DNA of 20,294 nt from JAHOYW01 sp964515915 (GTDB lineage Bacteria > Verrucomicrobiota > Lentisphaeria > Victivallales > Victivallaceae). Position 1 is the stretch's first letter. Each line of letters begins with the position of its first letter. The notes beneath the pieces are model-generated. The model made no database searches, was not told the origin of the DNA, and saw only the letters and a list, made by a program, of their open reading frames with translations. A program made the position numbers and the translations under genes. The DNA lies in the NCBI GenBank assembly GCA_964515915.1, contig CAZEXM010000036.1, positions 1 through 20,294 on the forward strand, given 5' to 3'. Positions 7,502 through 15,407 of the stretch are shown here, piece by piece.

Positions 7502-7989
7502 GCGAAGGAAAGATTTTATATTCAAAAGACGGTAAACGGTATTTTCTCAAAATGACTGGCAATTTGCGTTTTTCAAGCGGCCGCGAATTTGACAGTTTAC
7601 TTAGTGTAATCTTCAACGACCCTGATATGGAAGACATTATGATTGATATGAGCGAAACGGTTTATCTTGACAGCACCATCCTTGGACTGTTGGCGAAAAT
7701 CGCAAATTTTATGATCAAAAAATTCCAGAAAAAAGTAACCATTCTGTCCCTTAACAAAAACGTCAACTACCTGCTTGACAGCATTGGTCTAAATGACGTA
7801 TTCATAGTTGTTAAAAGTTACGACTACACGCCGGAGATGCTGCAGAAAATCCCCAACATCAAGAGTTCCGAACGGGAAAACGCCCTGACCATACTTGACG
7901 CACACCGGCAGCTTATCAGTGTCAACGAAAAAAATAGCGCCGTCTTCAAAGACGTTGTTGAACTCCTGGAAAAAGAAATCAAAGAGTAA
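7498..7989 (+). CDS. STAS-domain anti-sigma-factor antagonist
   Basis: A 163-residue cytosolic protein. Residues about 12-108 form a STAS domain of the SpoIIAA/RsbV type: strand DIMIDMSE at 46-53, then YLDSTILGLL at 56-65, where S59 (or T60) is the expected phosphorylation site. Unphosphorylated STAS proteins bind and sequester an anti-sigma kinase, freeing a sigma factor. Residues 110-163 are a helical tail (ending DVVELLEKEIKE) that minimal RsbV-type proteins of about 100-115 residues lack. The start overlaps the stop of the phosphatase gene by ATGA, and AAGGGA at 7485-7490 serves as ribosome binding site. No RsbW-like kinase adjoins it, so its target must be encoded elsewhere or be an unconventional partner. 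Confidence 0.9.
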   Translation: MSEGKILYSKDGKRYFLKMTGNLRFSSGREFDSLLSVIFNDPDMEDIMIDMSETVYLDSTILGLLAKIANFMIKKFQKKVTILSLNKNVNYLLDSIGLNDVFIVVKSYDYTPEMLQKIPNIKSSERENALTILDAHRQLISVNEKNSAVFKDVVELLEKEIKE

Positions 7990-8278
7990 TTGCTTGTTTT
8001 TCTGGAACTTGATGGTTCCGCCAAAACTCGGTTTTTGAAAAAAATCGCATCCCGAGAGCATTTTTTCGTGTGTAAATTTTAGCCGAGTCGAAAAATTATG
8101 CCGCCACCAAGTGCGGTAGATGCCATGCTATACGTCGCCAGATGAAAAATATGCTTGGGGAAAAAATAAATTTTTAAAATCCATTTGAATTGGCACTGTT
8201 GGGACTTAAGAGTAATCAATGAGAATTAATAACGAGTTCTGCTGAAATTTCATCCAGAATAAAAAGGAACTGAAAGCT
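7990..8278. other. 289-bp AT-rich intergenic spacer with several hairpins, no gene
   Basis: No convincing coding frame. Besides the candidate terminator it holds a second inverted repeat (ATTTTTTCG near 8060-8068 with CGAAAAAT at 8089-8096) and a bulged hairpin formed by CCGCCAC and GTGCGG at 8101-8116. The last 20 bases carry the ribosome binding site of the hydrolase gene (AGGA at 8265-8268). I found no clear promoter for that gene. Confidence 0.5.
8027..8066 (+). terminator. possible terminator after the STAS gene
   Basis: CTCGG at 8027-8031 pairs with CCGAG at 8052-8056, with an inner TTTTT/AAAAA pairing in the loop and a T6 run at 8061-8066. The stem is short and the T run is offset by four bases, so this is only a candidate end for the phosphatase/STAS transcript. 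Confidence 0.3.
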
Positions 8279-9274
8279 ATGACAACAATACCTGATGATT
8301 TTATTGGAAAACCTGACGGCTATCCCGAGAATCTGACTTATGCTGAAATCAAAAAACGTTTTAAGAAACTGCTTGGATCATTTGAAGAAGCTTCATGTCC
8401 CTTGAATATACTGGTAAAAGATGAAGTTGAACTTGCCGGTGATATCATTCGACAGCGTGTTGAATATGACGTCGGAGATGGTGAAATTGTTCCGGCATTT
8501 CACTTGTTTCACAAAAATATCGCCGCTGACGCACCGGGTATTCTTTCGATTCACGGTCATGGCGGTAATGACATTTTTCCGGTAGGCAAGGCGTTTCATT
8601 GTCATCCGGATGCCGACGATCCGGCACAGTACAGCTATATTGCCGCGCTTAATGGATTCCGGGTGCTGGCGCCTGATGCGCTTTGTTTTGGCGAACGACA
8701 GGCGAAATGGGGTTATTCCGCTAACTTTTTCGATGAAATTGCGGCCCATGCCGAACTGGCCGGCAGAGGAAAAAGCCTGGCCTGGAAATCGGTGTGGGAT
8801 AATTCCCGGGCGATTGAAGCGCTTGAATCGCTGGGCGCAAAAAACATCGGCGCCATCGGCTGGTCGGGCGGCAGTACTCAGGCCTATATCCTGGCGGCGG
8901 CTAATGAAAAAGTCAAAGCCGCTGCTTGTTTTTTCAGTTTTGTGACCTTGCGGCATCAGTTTTATCAGTATCGCTGCTGTCATTGCCTGTACCACTATAT
9001 TCCCGGCATGATAAACGCCGGGATTGACTGGGATCAGGTCGCGGCATTGACCGCGCCGCGTAAACTATTTCTCGCTTGGGGAGCGCTGGACGAAGGTACG
9101 CCGGAAGCAATGTACAGGGCATTCGTGGATGCCATCGAGAAACGATGCCTGAAAGAGAGTTTGCCACAGTCAGTCTTTACTTGCGAAGAAGCGGATAAGG
9201 GACACGAAATAACCGGAAAAATGCTGAAAACAACAATGGAATTTCTAAGGGGAAATTTTAAAAGGCGGTATTAG
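8279..9274 (+). CDS. alpha/beta hydrolase (acetyl-xylan esterase / Abhydrolase_7-like)
   Basis: A 331-residue serine hydrolase of the alpha/beta fold. It has an oxyanion-strand IHGHGG at 91-96, the segment APDALCFGERQ at 131-141 typical of the esterase-like Abhydrolase_7 group, and the nucleophile elbow GWSGGS with S196. Probable D271 (after LAWGAL) and H309 (KGHE) complete the triad. A cysteine cluster YRCCHC at 231-236 matches the position of a Cys/His-rich turn in relatives. No signal peptide is visible, so it should act in the cytosol. Relatives act on acetylated sugars or on small esters, but the true substrate cannot be read from the sequence. It is flanked by non-coding DNA and is convergent, with a 10-base gap, to the sigma factor gene, so it is likely transcribed alone. 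Confidence 0.85.
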   Translation: MTTIPDDFIGKPDGYPENLTYAEIKKRFKKLLGSFEEASCPLNILVKDEVELAGDIIRQRVEYDVGDGEIVPAFHLFHKNIAADAPGILSIHGHGGNDIFPVGKAFHCHPDADDPAQYSYIAALNGFRVLAPDALCFGERQAKWGYSANFFDEIAAHAELAGRGKSLAWKSVWDNSRAIEALESLGAKNIGAIGWSGGSTQAYILAAANEKVKAAACFFSFVTLRHQFYQYRCCHCLYHYIPGMINAGIDWDQVAALTAPRKLFLAWGALDEGTPEAMYRAFVDAIEKRCLKESLPQSVFTCEEADKGHEITGKMLKTTMEFLRGNFKRRY

Positions 9275-9284
9275 AAACGTAATA

Positions 9285-10214
9285 TCAGTTTTTGTCGCAA
9301 GACCGCAAACGTGAAAGTTCGCTATGCATACTTTGCAGTTTTTTAATTGCTTTATTTTGAATTTGGCGGACACGCTCGCGAGTGCAGCCGACAGCGCTAC
9401 CGACGTTTTCGAGCGTCATCACAGGATTACCATCGAGTCCGAAACGCATTCTCAAAACCTGCTGTTCCCGTTCACAAAGCCGTTTCACTAAAACATAAAG
9501 ATGTTTCAGTGATTCAATGTCGCCGAGTACATTATCAGGAGAGAGTTCGGGTTTATCGGGGATAAAATCCTGCATTTCCCCCGTTTCACCACTGACAATG
9601 GGTTCATTTAGGGACGAGGTATTCAAGCTTGCATGCCGTAGTTCGCCAACGGTACGGGGGCTTAAATGCAGCCGTTCGGCAATCTCTATATTTGATGGAA
9701 TCCTGCCGAATTCCGTTTTCATTTCACGTTGAGCGCGCTTTATTTTGTGGATTTTTTCCACGGATTGAACAGGAATTCTAATCGTCCGGCTTTGTTCAGC
9801 GATTGCCCGCCGCATGGCTTGTTTAATCCACCAGGTGCTGTAAGTGCTGAATTTGGCGCCTTTGCCTGGATCAAACTTTTCCGCGGCGGTCATCAGGCCG
9901 ATATTTCCTTCGGAAATCAAATCGTGTTTTGATAAGCCCCGATTCATAAATTCATTGGCGATTTTGACCACCAGGCGCAAATTGGCCCGGATTATTTTGC
10001 TTCTCGCTTCATCATGAGCTTTTTTGTTCCCTGAGTGAATAGCCGCGGCCAACTGAACTTCCTCGTCCGGCGAAAGCAAAGCGAAATTGACGATATTTCG
10101 CATATACACCTGTGAGGTGGTCATGGGGTTATCTTCAATTTTCGGCGTTTTTTTCCTGATCGCCTTTTTCTCAGGGCTTTTTTTCAAACTGTCTTTTTTA
10201 CTTGGATCAGCCAT
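9285..10214 (-). CDS. primary-like (group 2) sigma-70 factor
   Basis: A 309-residue RNA polymerase sigma factor related to RpoD/RpoS but lacking the acidic region 1.1. A lysine-rich tail (1-28) is followed by region 1.2 (about 30-60). Region 2 (about 72-142) has NLRLVVKIA, DLISEGNIGLM and TYSTWWIKQAMRRAI, the core-binding and -10-reading helices. Region 3 spans about 145-215. Region 4 (about 235-298) has MTLENVGSAVGCTRERVRQIQ for the -35. It should recognise promoters close to the housekeeping consensus. It starts only 24 bases after the purL stop on the same strand, so it can be read from the purL transcript. A weak AAGAGAT lies upstream of the ATG. It could be a stationary-phase or stress sigma, and might be a target of the STAS system, but nothing in the sequence proves that. 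Confidence 0.93.
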   Translation of the reverse strand: MADPSKKDSLKKSPEKKAIRKKTPKIEDNPMTTSQVYMRNIVNFALLSPDEEVQLAAAIHSGNKKAHDEARSKIIRANLRLVVKIANEFMNRGLSKHDLISEGNIGLMTAAEKFDPGKGAKFSTYSTWWIKQAMRRAIAEQSRTIRIPVQSVEKIHKIKRAQREMKTEFGRIPSNIEIAERLHLSPRTVGELRHASLNTSSLNEPIVSGETGEMQDFIPDKPELSPDNVLGDIESLKHLYVLVKRLCEREQQVLRMRFGLDGNPVMTLENVGSAVGCTRERVRQIQNKAIKKLQSMHSELSRLRSCDKN

Positions 10215-10238
10215 ATCTTAATGATCTCTTTTTTAAAA

Positions 10239-13199
10239 TTAGATATGATTAAGGGTTGCTTTATAGGCCTTAATAATTTCGGCAAGCTGTATTTTAGTTG
10301 TTTCGACATCGGCACCACTAATTTCAAGCACAGGGTCAGCGCTGACTTCCCCCACTTTTGCGAAGGGTATACCGGCAAGCAGTTTTTCTACCTGTTTTGC
10401 CTTATCAGGGGATACCGTCATAACGAAACGGGTATTGGATTCGGAAAACAGGATTTCCGCTGCGCCGCAAGGCTCGGAAAGCGGTACTTTATCCAGATTT
10501 ATTTTCAATCCGAGCCTGCCGCCCATGGCGGTTTTGGCGAAAGCTGTTCCGAGCCCGCCGATAGCGGGCGTATGCAGGGAGTCAGCTAATTCGGCCTCGG
10601 TAATTTCAGATACCGCGGAATAAACTTTTTTCGCGTATTCGGCATCCACTTTCGGGACATTATTGCCGACGGCGCCAAACATCGCGTAATATTCGCTGCC
10701 GCCGAGTTCATTGGCCGTACTGCCGATTACGTATACCAGGTCCCCGGCGAATTTGGCGTCAAGGCTTACGGCTTTGCTGATATCATCCATCCTGGAAATG
10801 GCGCTGAACAGGACGGTAGGCGGAATGGATATTTTTCTGCCGCCGCGGCTGCTGTCGTTTTTCATGCTGTCCTTGCCGGAGATACACGGCACCCGGAAGG
10901 CTTTGGTATATTTATACAAGGCCTGGTTTGCCCTGACCAGCTGCGCCAGTTTATAAGTTCCGTCGGGAGTTTTTTCGCTTTGCACCGGATCCGGCCAGCA
11001 GAAGTTATCCAAACCGGCAATCATATCCATTTTGCCGCCGACGGCGATAATCCGGCGTATTGACAGGTCAATAATCGACGCCATCATGTGGTAAGTGTCA
11101 ATATCACTGTAGCGCGGCAGTATTCCTTCAGAAAGGATTACGCCCTGGGTGCTGAGCTGTTCAATCATGCTGACCGTCGCGTCACTGACGACATCCCGGC
11201 ATTTGCCCACCAAGGGCTTAATAACACTCAAGCCTTTCACTTCATGGTCATACTGCCGTGCTTTGTATTCGCCGGAACAAATATTCAAACGTCCGATCAT
11301 GGTTTTAAGATCAGCAAAACAATTACGCCCGGAAATATCCGGTTCGACAAATTCCGGCTTATTCCATTCCGCTTTGAGACGCAGACGCGGCAGCCCGTCG
11401 TGCATGAATTCGATATCCAGCAAAGCGACAGTCACGTCATCATACATCATGTGGAACTTGCCGTCATCAGTAAATTCACCCATCACCGTCGCTTCCACAT
11501 CGCGGGATTTTGCGAGAGCAAGGAATTCGTCAAGATTTTCCACCTGAATCGCGAAACTCATTCTTTCCTGGGCTTCTGAAACGAGAATTTCCCAGGGTTT
11601 CATTCCGGCATATTTCAATGGAGCCTTAGCCAGGTCCATACGGCATCCGCCGCAAAGTTCAGCCATTTCGCCGACGCTTGAGGAAAGTCCCCCCGCGCCG
11701 TTGTCCGTTATAAAACGATAAAGGCCGCGGTCCCGCGCCTCATAAATAAAATCGCTCATTTTCTTCTGCATGATGGGGTCGCCAATCTGTACGGCCTGGG
11801 TCGGACTGTCCTGATGCAGTTCTTCTGATGAGAAAGTCGCGCCGTGAATACCGTCTTTGCCGATGCGGCCGCCGGTCATAACAATTATATCGCCGGGACT
11901 GATGGACTTGTCAGCCCCGCCTGTACCGTTAATTTCTTTGGGCAAAGTGCCGACCGTACCGCAATAAACCAGCGGTTTCCCCAGATAACGCTCGTCAAAA
12001 TATTCCCAGCCGAGCCCGTAAGGAATACCGCTTTGGTTACCGCCGTCGATAACCCCTTTGTGAATACCGTCCCGGAGACGGCGGGGATGCAGCAGGCCTT
12101 CAGGAAGGTCGGCGGGGTCGGTAAACGGTGAACCGAGACAATATCCCCAGACATTTATCAGGAGGTTCGCGCCCTGTCCGGTTCCCATCGGGTCCCGGTT
12201 CACGCCGACGATCCCGGTCATCGCGCCGCCAAAGGGGTCCAGGGCTGACGGACTGTTGTGGGTTTCCACTTTGTAGACCAGGTCCAGTTCATCATTAAAA
12301 GCAATGACCCCGGCGTTGTCATGGAACACGGATACGAGCCAATCGACTTCCCGGCCAATTTCGCGGGTACTTTTCATGATATAGGATTTATAACAGGAAA
12401 CGATATTTTCAGACTCGCCGCTTTCATTATTTGTATAGTCAATTTCAGCCGCGAAAATTTTGTGTTTACAATGTTCGGACCAGGTTTGAGCCAGAACTTC
12501 AAGTTCAACGTCGGTAGGATTAGTCGTTAAGCCGTATTTTTCACGCCCTTGAGCATTACGAAAGTAATTTTGAATTACTTTCATTTCAGCCAGAGTCAAA
12601 GCCAAAATCCCCTTGCGGCTGATTTCAATTAATTCTTCATCATCGACATCGAGATTATAAGTTTTCACTTTGCCCGCGCCGGCAGCGGTCATCCGCGGCA
12701 GGTTCAGGGGAATGCCGTTCCGCAGTTCGGCTCCCGTAAAAATACGTATGGATTCAATCAATTCATTAGCGAGTAAATCTTTGGCGATGTGTTCAACGGT
12801 TTCAACATTCAAACCATCGCCGTAAAGCATATACTCAATAGAACTGAAAATCTTTTCATCATCACGCAAACTGCGCCCGATGATATCGCTGACCGCTTCC
12901 TTCGCGGAACGTCCCACGTTATCAGTAACGCCGGGTTTAAAGCCCACTGACACCAGAAACGCGCAATTCCCTTCCGGCAAAGTTTCCCCGACTATGCCTT
13001 TCTGCAGCACCGGATTGGCCAGGGCTTTGGCGACAATGCCCGCCTGTTCGCCGGAAATATCAGCCGAGACGGTATACACGTCCCGCGTCCAGACATCCGC
13101 AATCTCTAAATTCAAAAAGTCTGTAACCTGCTGCTTTACGCTATTCCCGCGGGAATCGCGCCATTTCCGTAAGGGAGATATTTCTATGCGATAGTTCAT
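10239..13199 (-). CDS. purL: phosphoribosylformylglycinamidine synthase, PurS-PurL fusion
   Basis: A 986-residue enzyme for step four of purine synthesis: it converts formylglycinamide ribotide to the amidine using ATP and ammonia. Residues about 1-160 look like two PurS-type repeats in tandem (starting IEISPLRKWRDSRGNSV and VSVGFKPGVTDNVG). The linker and synthase follow: SEHCKHK at 241-247, the nucleotide region VETHNSPSALDPFGG at 311-325, GGRIGKDGIHGA at 443-454 and DNGAGGLSSSVGEM at 499-512. The second AIRS-type half runs to the end, with SGKDSMKND inside it. The length lies between stand-alone PurL (about 740) and the proteobacterial PurL-glutaminase (about 1290). There is no glutaminase domain, so a separate PurQ must supply ammonia. 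No clear ribosome binding site precedes the ATG, whose leader is very AT-rich. Confidence 0.94.
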   Translation of the reverse strand: MNYRIEISPLRKWRDSRGNSVKQQVTDFLNLEIADVWTRDVYTVSADISGEQAGIVAKALANPVLQKGIVGETLPEGNCAFLVSVGFKPGVTDNVGRSAKEAVSDIIGRSLRDDEKIFSSIEYMLYGDGLNVETVEHIAKDLLANELIESIRIFTGAELRNGIPLNLPRMTAAGAGKVKTYNLDVDDEELIEISRKGILALTLAEMKVIQNYFRNAQGREKYGLTTNPTDVELEVLAQTWSEHCKHKIFAAEIDYTNNESGESENIVSCYKSYIMKSTREIGREVDWLVSVFHDNAGVIAFNDELDLVYKVETHNSPSALDPFGGAMTGIVGVNRDPMGTGQGANLLINVWGYCLGSPFTDPADLPEGLLHPRRLRDGIHKGVIDGGNQSGIPYGLGWEYFDERYLGKPLVYCGTVGTLPKEINGTGGADKSISPGDIIVMTGGRIGKDGIHGATFSSEELHQDSPTQAVQIGDPIMQKKMSDFIYEARDRGLYRFITDNGAGGLSSSVGEMAELCGGCRMDLAKAPLKYAGMKPWEILVSEAQERMSFAIQVENLDEFLALAKSRDVEATVMGEFTDDGKFHMMYDDVTVALLDIEFMHDGLPRLRLKAEWNKPEFVEPDISGRNCFADLKTMIGRLNICSGEYKARQYDHEVKGLSVIKPLVGKCRDVVSDATVSMIEQLSTQGVILSEGILPRYSDIDTYHMMASIIDLSIRRIIAVGGKMDMIAGLDNFCWPDPVQSEKTPDGTYKLAQLVRANQALYKYTKAFRVPCISGKDSMKNDSSRGGRKISIPPTVLFSAISRMDDISKAVSLDAKFAGDLVYVIGSTANELGGSEYYAMFGAVGNNVPKVDAEYAKKVYSAVSEITEAELADSLHTPAIGGLGTAFAKTAMGGRLGLKINLDKVPLSEPCGAAEILFSESNTRFVMTVSPDKAKQVEKLLAGIPFAKVGEVSADPVLEISGADVETTKIQLAEIIKAYKATLNHI

Positions 13200-13398
13200 G
13201 TTTTAAACAACAAACCTTTAGTTATTTTAGTTATTAAAAATATACTTTTATAACATTAAACTCAAAAACTCTTATAACAAGTTAAATTGCCTCGGAAGCT
13301 AAAAAAAATCTTTTTTTTGCTTTACGGTTGACTGTAATGACACGAATTATCACAATTTTTTTAAAAGCGCAAATTAGCGTAATTAGTGGACAGACATT
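13200..13398. other. purL leader with direct repeats and an A8/T8 hairpin
   Basis: This 199-bp spacer separates recQ from purL on the same strand. TTATAACA occurs at 13248-13255 and 13272-13279 in matching contexts, 24 bp apart. TTTAGTTAT occurs twice in tandem at 13217-13234. Near 13297-13321, AGC-T-A8-TC-T8-GCT can fold as a hairpin that might end the recQ transcript. A weak minus-strand promoter with TTGAGT and TATATT is possible here. Confidence 0.4.
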
Positions 13399-15345
13399 TC
13401 ATCTGATATTTGCACACCAGGCCAATATTTTCTTAAACGGAACCTGTGAAAATTTGCCGAAAGCCGCATGCCGGGTAAGAACTTTTTTCCGTTCCACGCC
13501 GTCATCTGTCGTATATGCAATTCGTGTCCTTGAAGCTTTGGGTGATGATATGCCGCATAAAAAACGTCCCGCCTGGCGCGGCGAACCCAGGGCCTTCGGG
13601 TATTGTCCCTGTAATTTCCTGACCAGTAATTCATCCTGTTCCGTGAAGGTATATTCCGGATGCCGTACAGGACTCGTATCGCGTTTTGTCAGACACCATT
13701 CGCAATGCCCGCAGTCTTTATTGAAATTTTCGCCGAAAAACTCCAGAATATAACGGACTTTACAGCCTTTATGCTCAAGTAGTTTTATCACATTGTTACT
13801 CATCGCAATATCGCGTTCTTCGCGCCTCATGAACAAACGCTGTAATTTCTTTATTAAATCCGCGTTCTTCGCGCCTCTGTTCTTAAAACGATAGATTTGC
13901 CTTATTCCCGAAACTTGAAGGGAAATAAAGCCCTTTTCCTCCAGATAGTTCAGGGCTTTCACAATACGAACCCTGTCCTCATTCAATTTTTCGGCAGCAT
14001 TCTTAATATCAATCGTAATCCAGGACCGCCCTTTTCTGCCTGACGCAAATACTTTCCCCAGAAAATCCGCCCGCGGCCGGTTAAATGCCGCGTATAATTC
14101 ATCTTCGCCTGTTTTCAACTGCAGCTTATATTCACTGTAATACGGGGCGACCGGAGTTAAAATATTCAGTAATTCAAGATAGGTGAAATAGGTGCTCAGA
14201 ACTAAAGTCCTTATATCAAACTCGCCGGACAAGTCATAATATGAAACATCAAATGTATCAGGCTGTTGAAGAATATATTCTGTTAAAGCCCTTATCGCCT
14301 CCGGTTCAGGGGTATCCCCGTAAGTAAAATTACGCAGCGTCGTCATATCCGCTGAATCCGCGAAGACTGTACATTGGGCGGGCTTGTCATCCCGTCCCGC
14401 CCGTCCCGTCTCTTGGGAATAGTTCTCCAGGCTTTTAGGTAAATTATAATGATAAACTTTCCGTATGTCCGCTTTATCGATACCCATTCCAAAGGCGATG
14501 GTCGCAACCACAACCGCCGAATCACTTCCCATAAACCAGTCCTGTATTTCATGCCGGCGTTCATTTTTCATCCCCGCGTGATATGCCTGAGCGTCTATTT
14601 GCGCGTTCCGCAGGGATTCGGCAACACTTTCCGACCTTTTCTGCAGGGTAACATAGACAATAACCGGAACGGGCCCGCTATTTTTAATTTCTTTAATCAA
14701 GGCTGCTGTTTTTGCGGAGTTCGCGCATGGAGTAAAACGCAATTCCAGATTGGGGCGGTAAAATCCGGTATTTACATAATTCTCTTTATCAATTTTAAAT
14801 TCCCGGCAGATATCGCTTACAACCGCCGGCGTCGCGGTTGCCGTGAGAGCCAGAACGCGCCCGACACGAAGTTTATCCGCGAGGAGCGCGAGTTTCATGT
14901 AATCCGGCCTGAAATTGTGTCCCCATTCAGAAATACAATGGGCCTCATCTATAACCATAAGGTCAATTTTCAGCCTTTCCAGCACGTGCGTGAAACGTTC
15001 ATTGGATAAACGTTCAGGGGCGACATATAATAATTTCAGCTTATTTTCACGCAAATCCGAATAAATCTGTTTAACTTCACTCCACGAAAGAGTAGAATCC
15101 AAACGGGCCGCGGCAACATTATGTTTCTGCAGAAATTCAACCTGGTCTTTCATTAAAGCGATTAGCGGCGATACGACAACCGTAAGGTTTTCAGAAATAA
15201 CTGCCGGGTATTGAAAACAAAGGCTTTTCCCGCTTCCTGTAGGGAAAACAGCTAACGCCGATTGTCCCGCAAGCAATTTCTGAATGACGGCTTCCTGCCC
15301 TTTCCGGAACGAATCAAAACCAAATACGTCTTTTAAAATGTTCAT
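13399..15345 (-). CDS. recQ: RecQ-family ATP-dependent DNA helicase
   Basis: A 648-residue 3'-5' DNA helicase for recombination and repair. Motor domain 1 has Walker A FPTGSGKS (34-41), the DEAH box at 133-136 within VIDEAHCISEWGHNFRPDY, and TATATP. Motor domain 2 has VVATIAFGMGIDK (about 279-291) and the arginine-rich QETGRAGRD (311-319). The zinc site is C528 with the CGHCEWC group (C545, C548, C551), preceded by ILEFFGEN. In E. coli-type RecQ this site follows the motor directly. Here about 150 residues (350-500), including a winged-helix-like stretch, come first, as in Bacteroidetes-type relatives. There is no HRDC domain; instead a tail contains FLCGISSPKASRTR. AAAGGA just upstream of the ATG supports the start. 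It lies 62 bp downstream of the GPP34 gene and may share its transcript. Confidence 0.93.
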   Translation of the reverse strand: MNILKDVFGFDSFRKGQEAVIQKLLAGQSALAVFPTGSGKSLCFQYPAVISENLTVVVSPLIALMKDQVEFLQKHNVAAARLDSTLSWSEVKQIYSDLRENKLKLLYVAPERLSNERFTHVLERLKIDLMVIDEAHCISEWGHNFRPDYMKLALLADKLRVGRVLALTATATPAVVSDICREFKIDKENYVNTGFYRPNLELRFTPCANSAKTAALIKEIKNSGPVPVIVYVTLQKRSESVAESLRNAQIDAQAYHAGMKNERRHEIQDWFMGSDSAVVVATIAFGMGIDKADIRKVYHYNLPKSLENYSQETGRAGRDDKPAQCTVFADSADMTTLRNFTYGDTPEPEAIRALTEYILQQPDTFDVSYYDLSGEFDIRTLVLSTYFTYLELLNILTPVAPYYSEYKLQLKTGEDELYAAFNRPRADFLGKVFASGRKGRSWITIDIKNAAEKLNEDRVRIVKALNYLEEKGFISLQVSGIRQIYRFKNRGAKNADLIKKLQRLFMRREERDIAMSNNVIKLLEHKGCKVRYILEFFGENFNKDCGHCEWCLTKRDTSPVRHPEYTFTEQDELLVRKLQGQYPKALGSPRQAGRFLCGISSPKASRTRIAYTTDDGVERKKVLTRHAAFGKFSQVPFKKILAWCANIR

Positions 15346-15407
15346 TTAATCCTTTAAGTACTAATGAATGCGTTCCAGTCCAGTGTTGATTTCAAAATTC
15401 ATTCACA

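Noticed and set aside
8091..8176. Short plus-strand frame reading KCGRCHAIRRQMKNMLG, with a CxxCH motif
   Set aside because: It has no start codon with a ribosome binding site, a stop lies close upstream, and it is under 35 codons. It could be a decayed remnant but nothing supports it.
8185..8210. TTGGCAC resembling the -24 box of a sigma-54 promoter ahead of the hydrolase gene
   Set aside because: The required GC of the -12 box is missing at the right distance (GGAC is found instead), and the gene has no sigma-54-type context.
8393..8995. 200-codon open frame on the minus strand
   Set aside because: It lies wholly inside the alpha/beta hydrolase gene, whose frame shows clear catalytic motifs; this frame has no recognisable domain.
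11088..11579. 163-codon open frame on the plus strand
   Set aside because: It is antisense to the conserved PurL synthase region and shows no domain of its own.
14449..15009. 186-codon open frame on the plus strand
   Set aside because: It is antisense to the RecQ motor domains; its length reflects codon bias of recQ.
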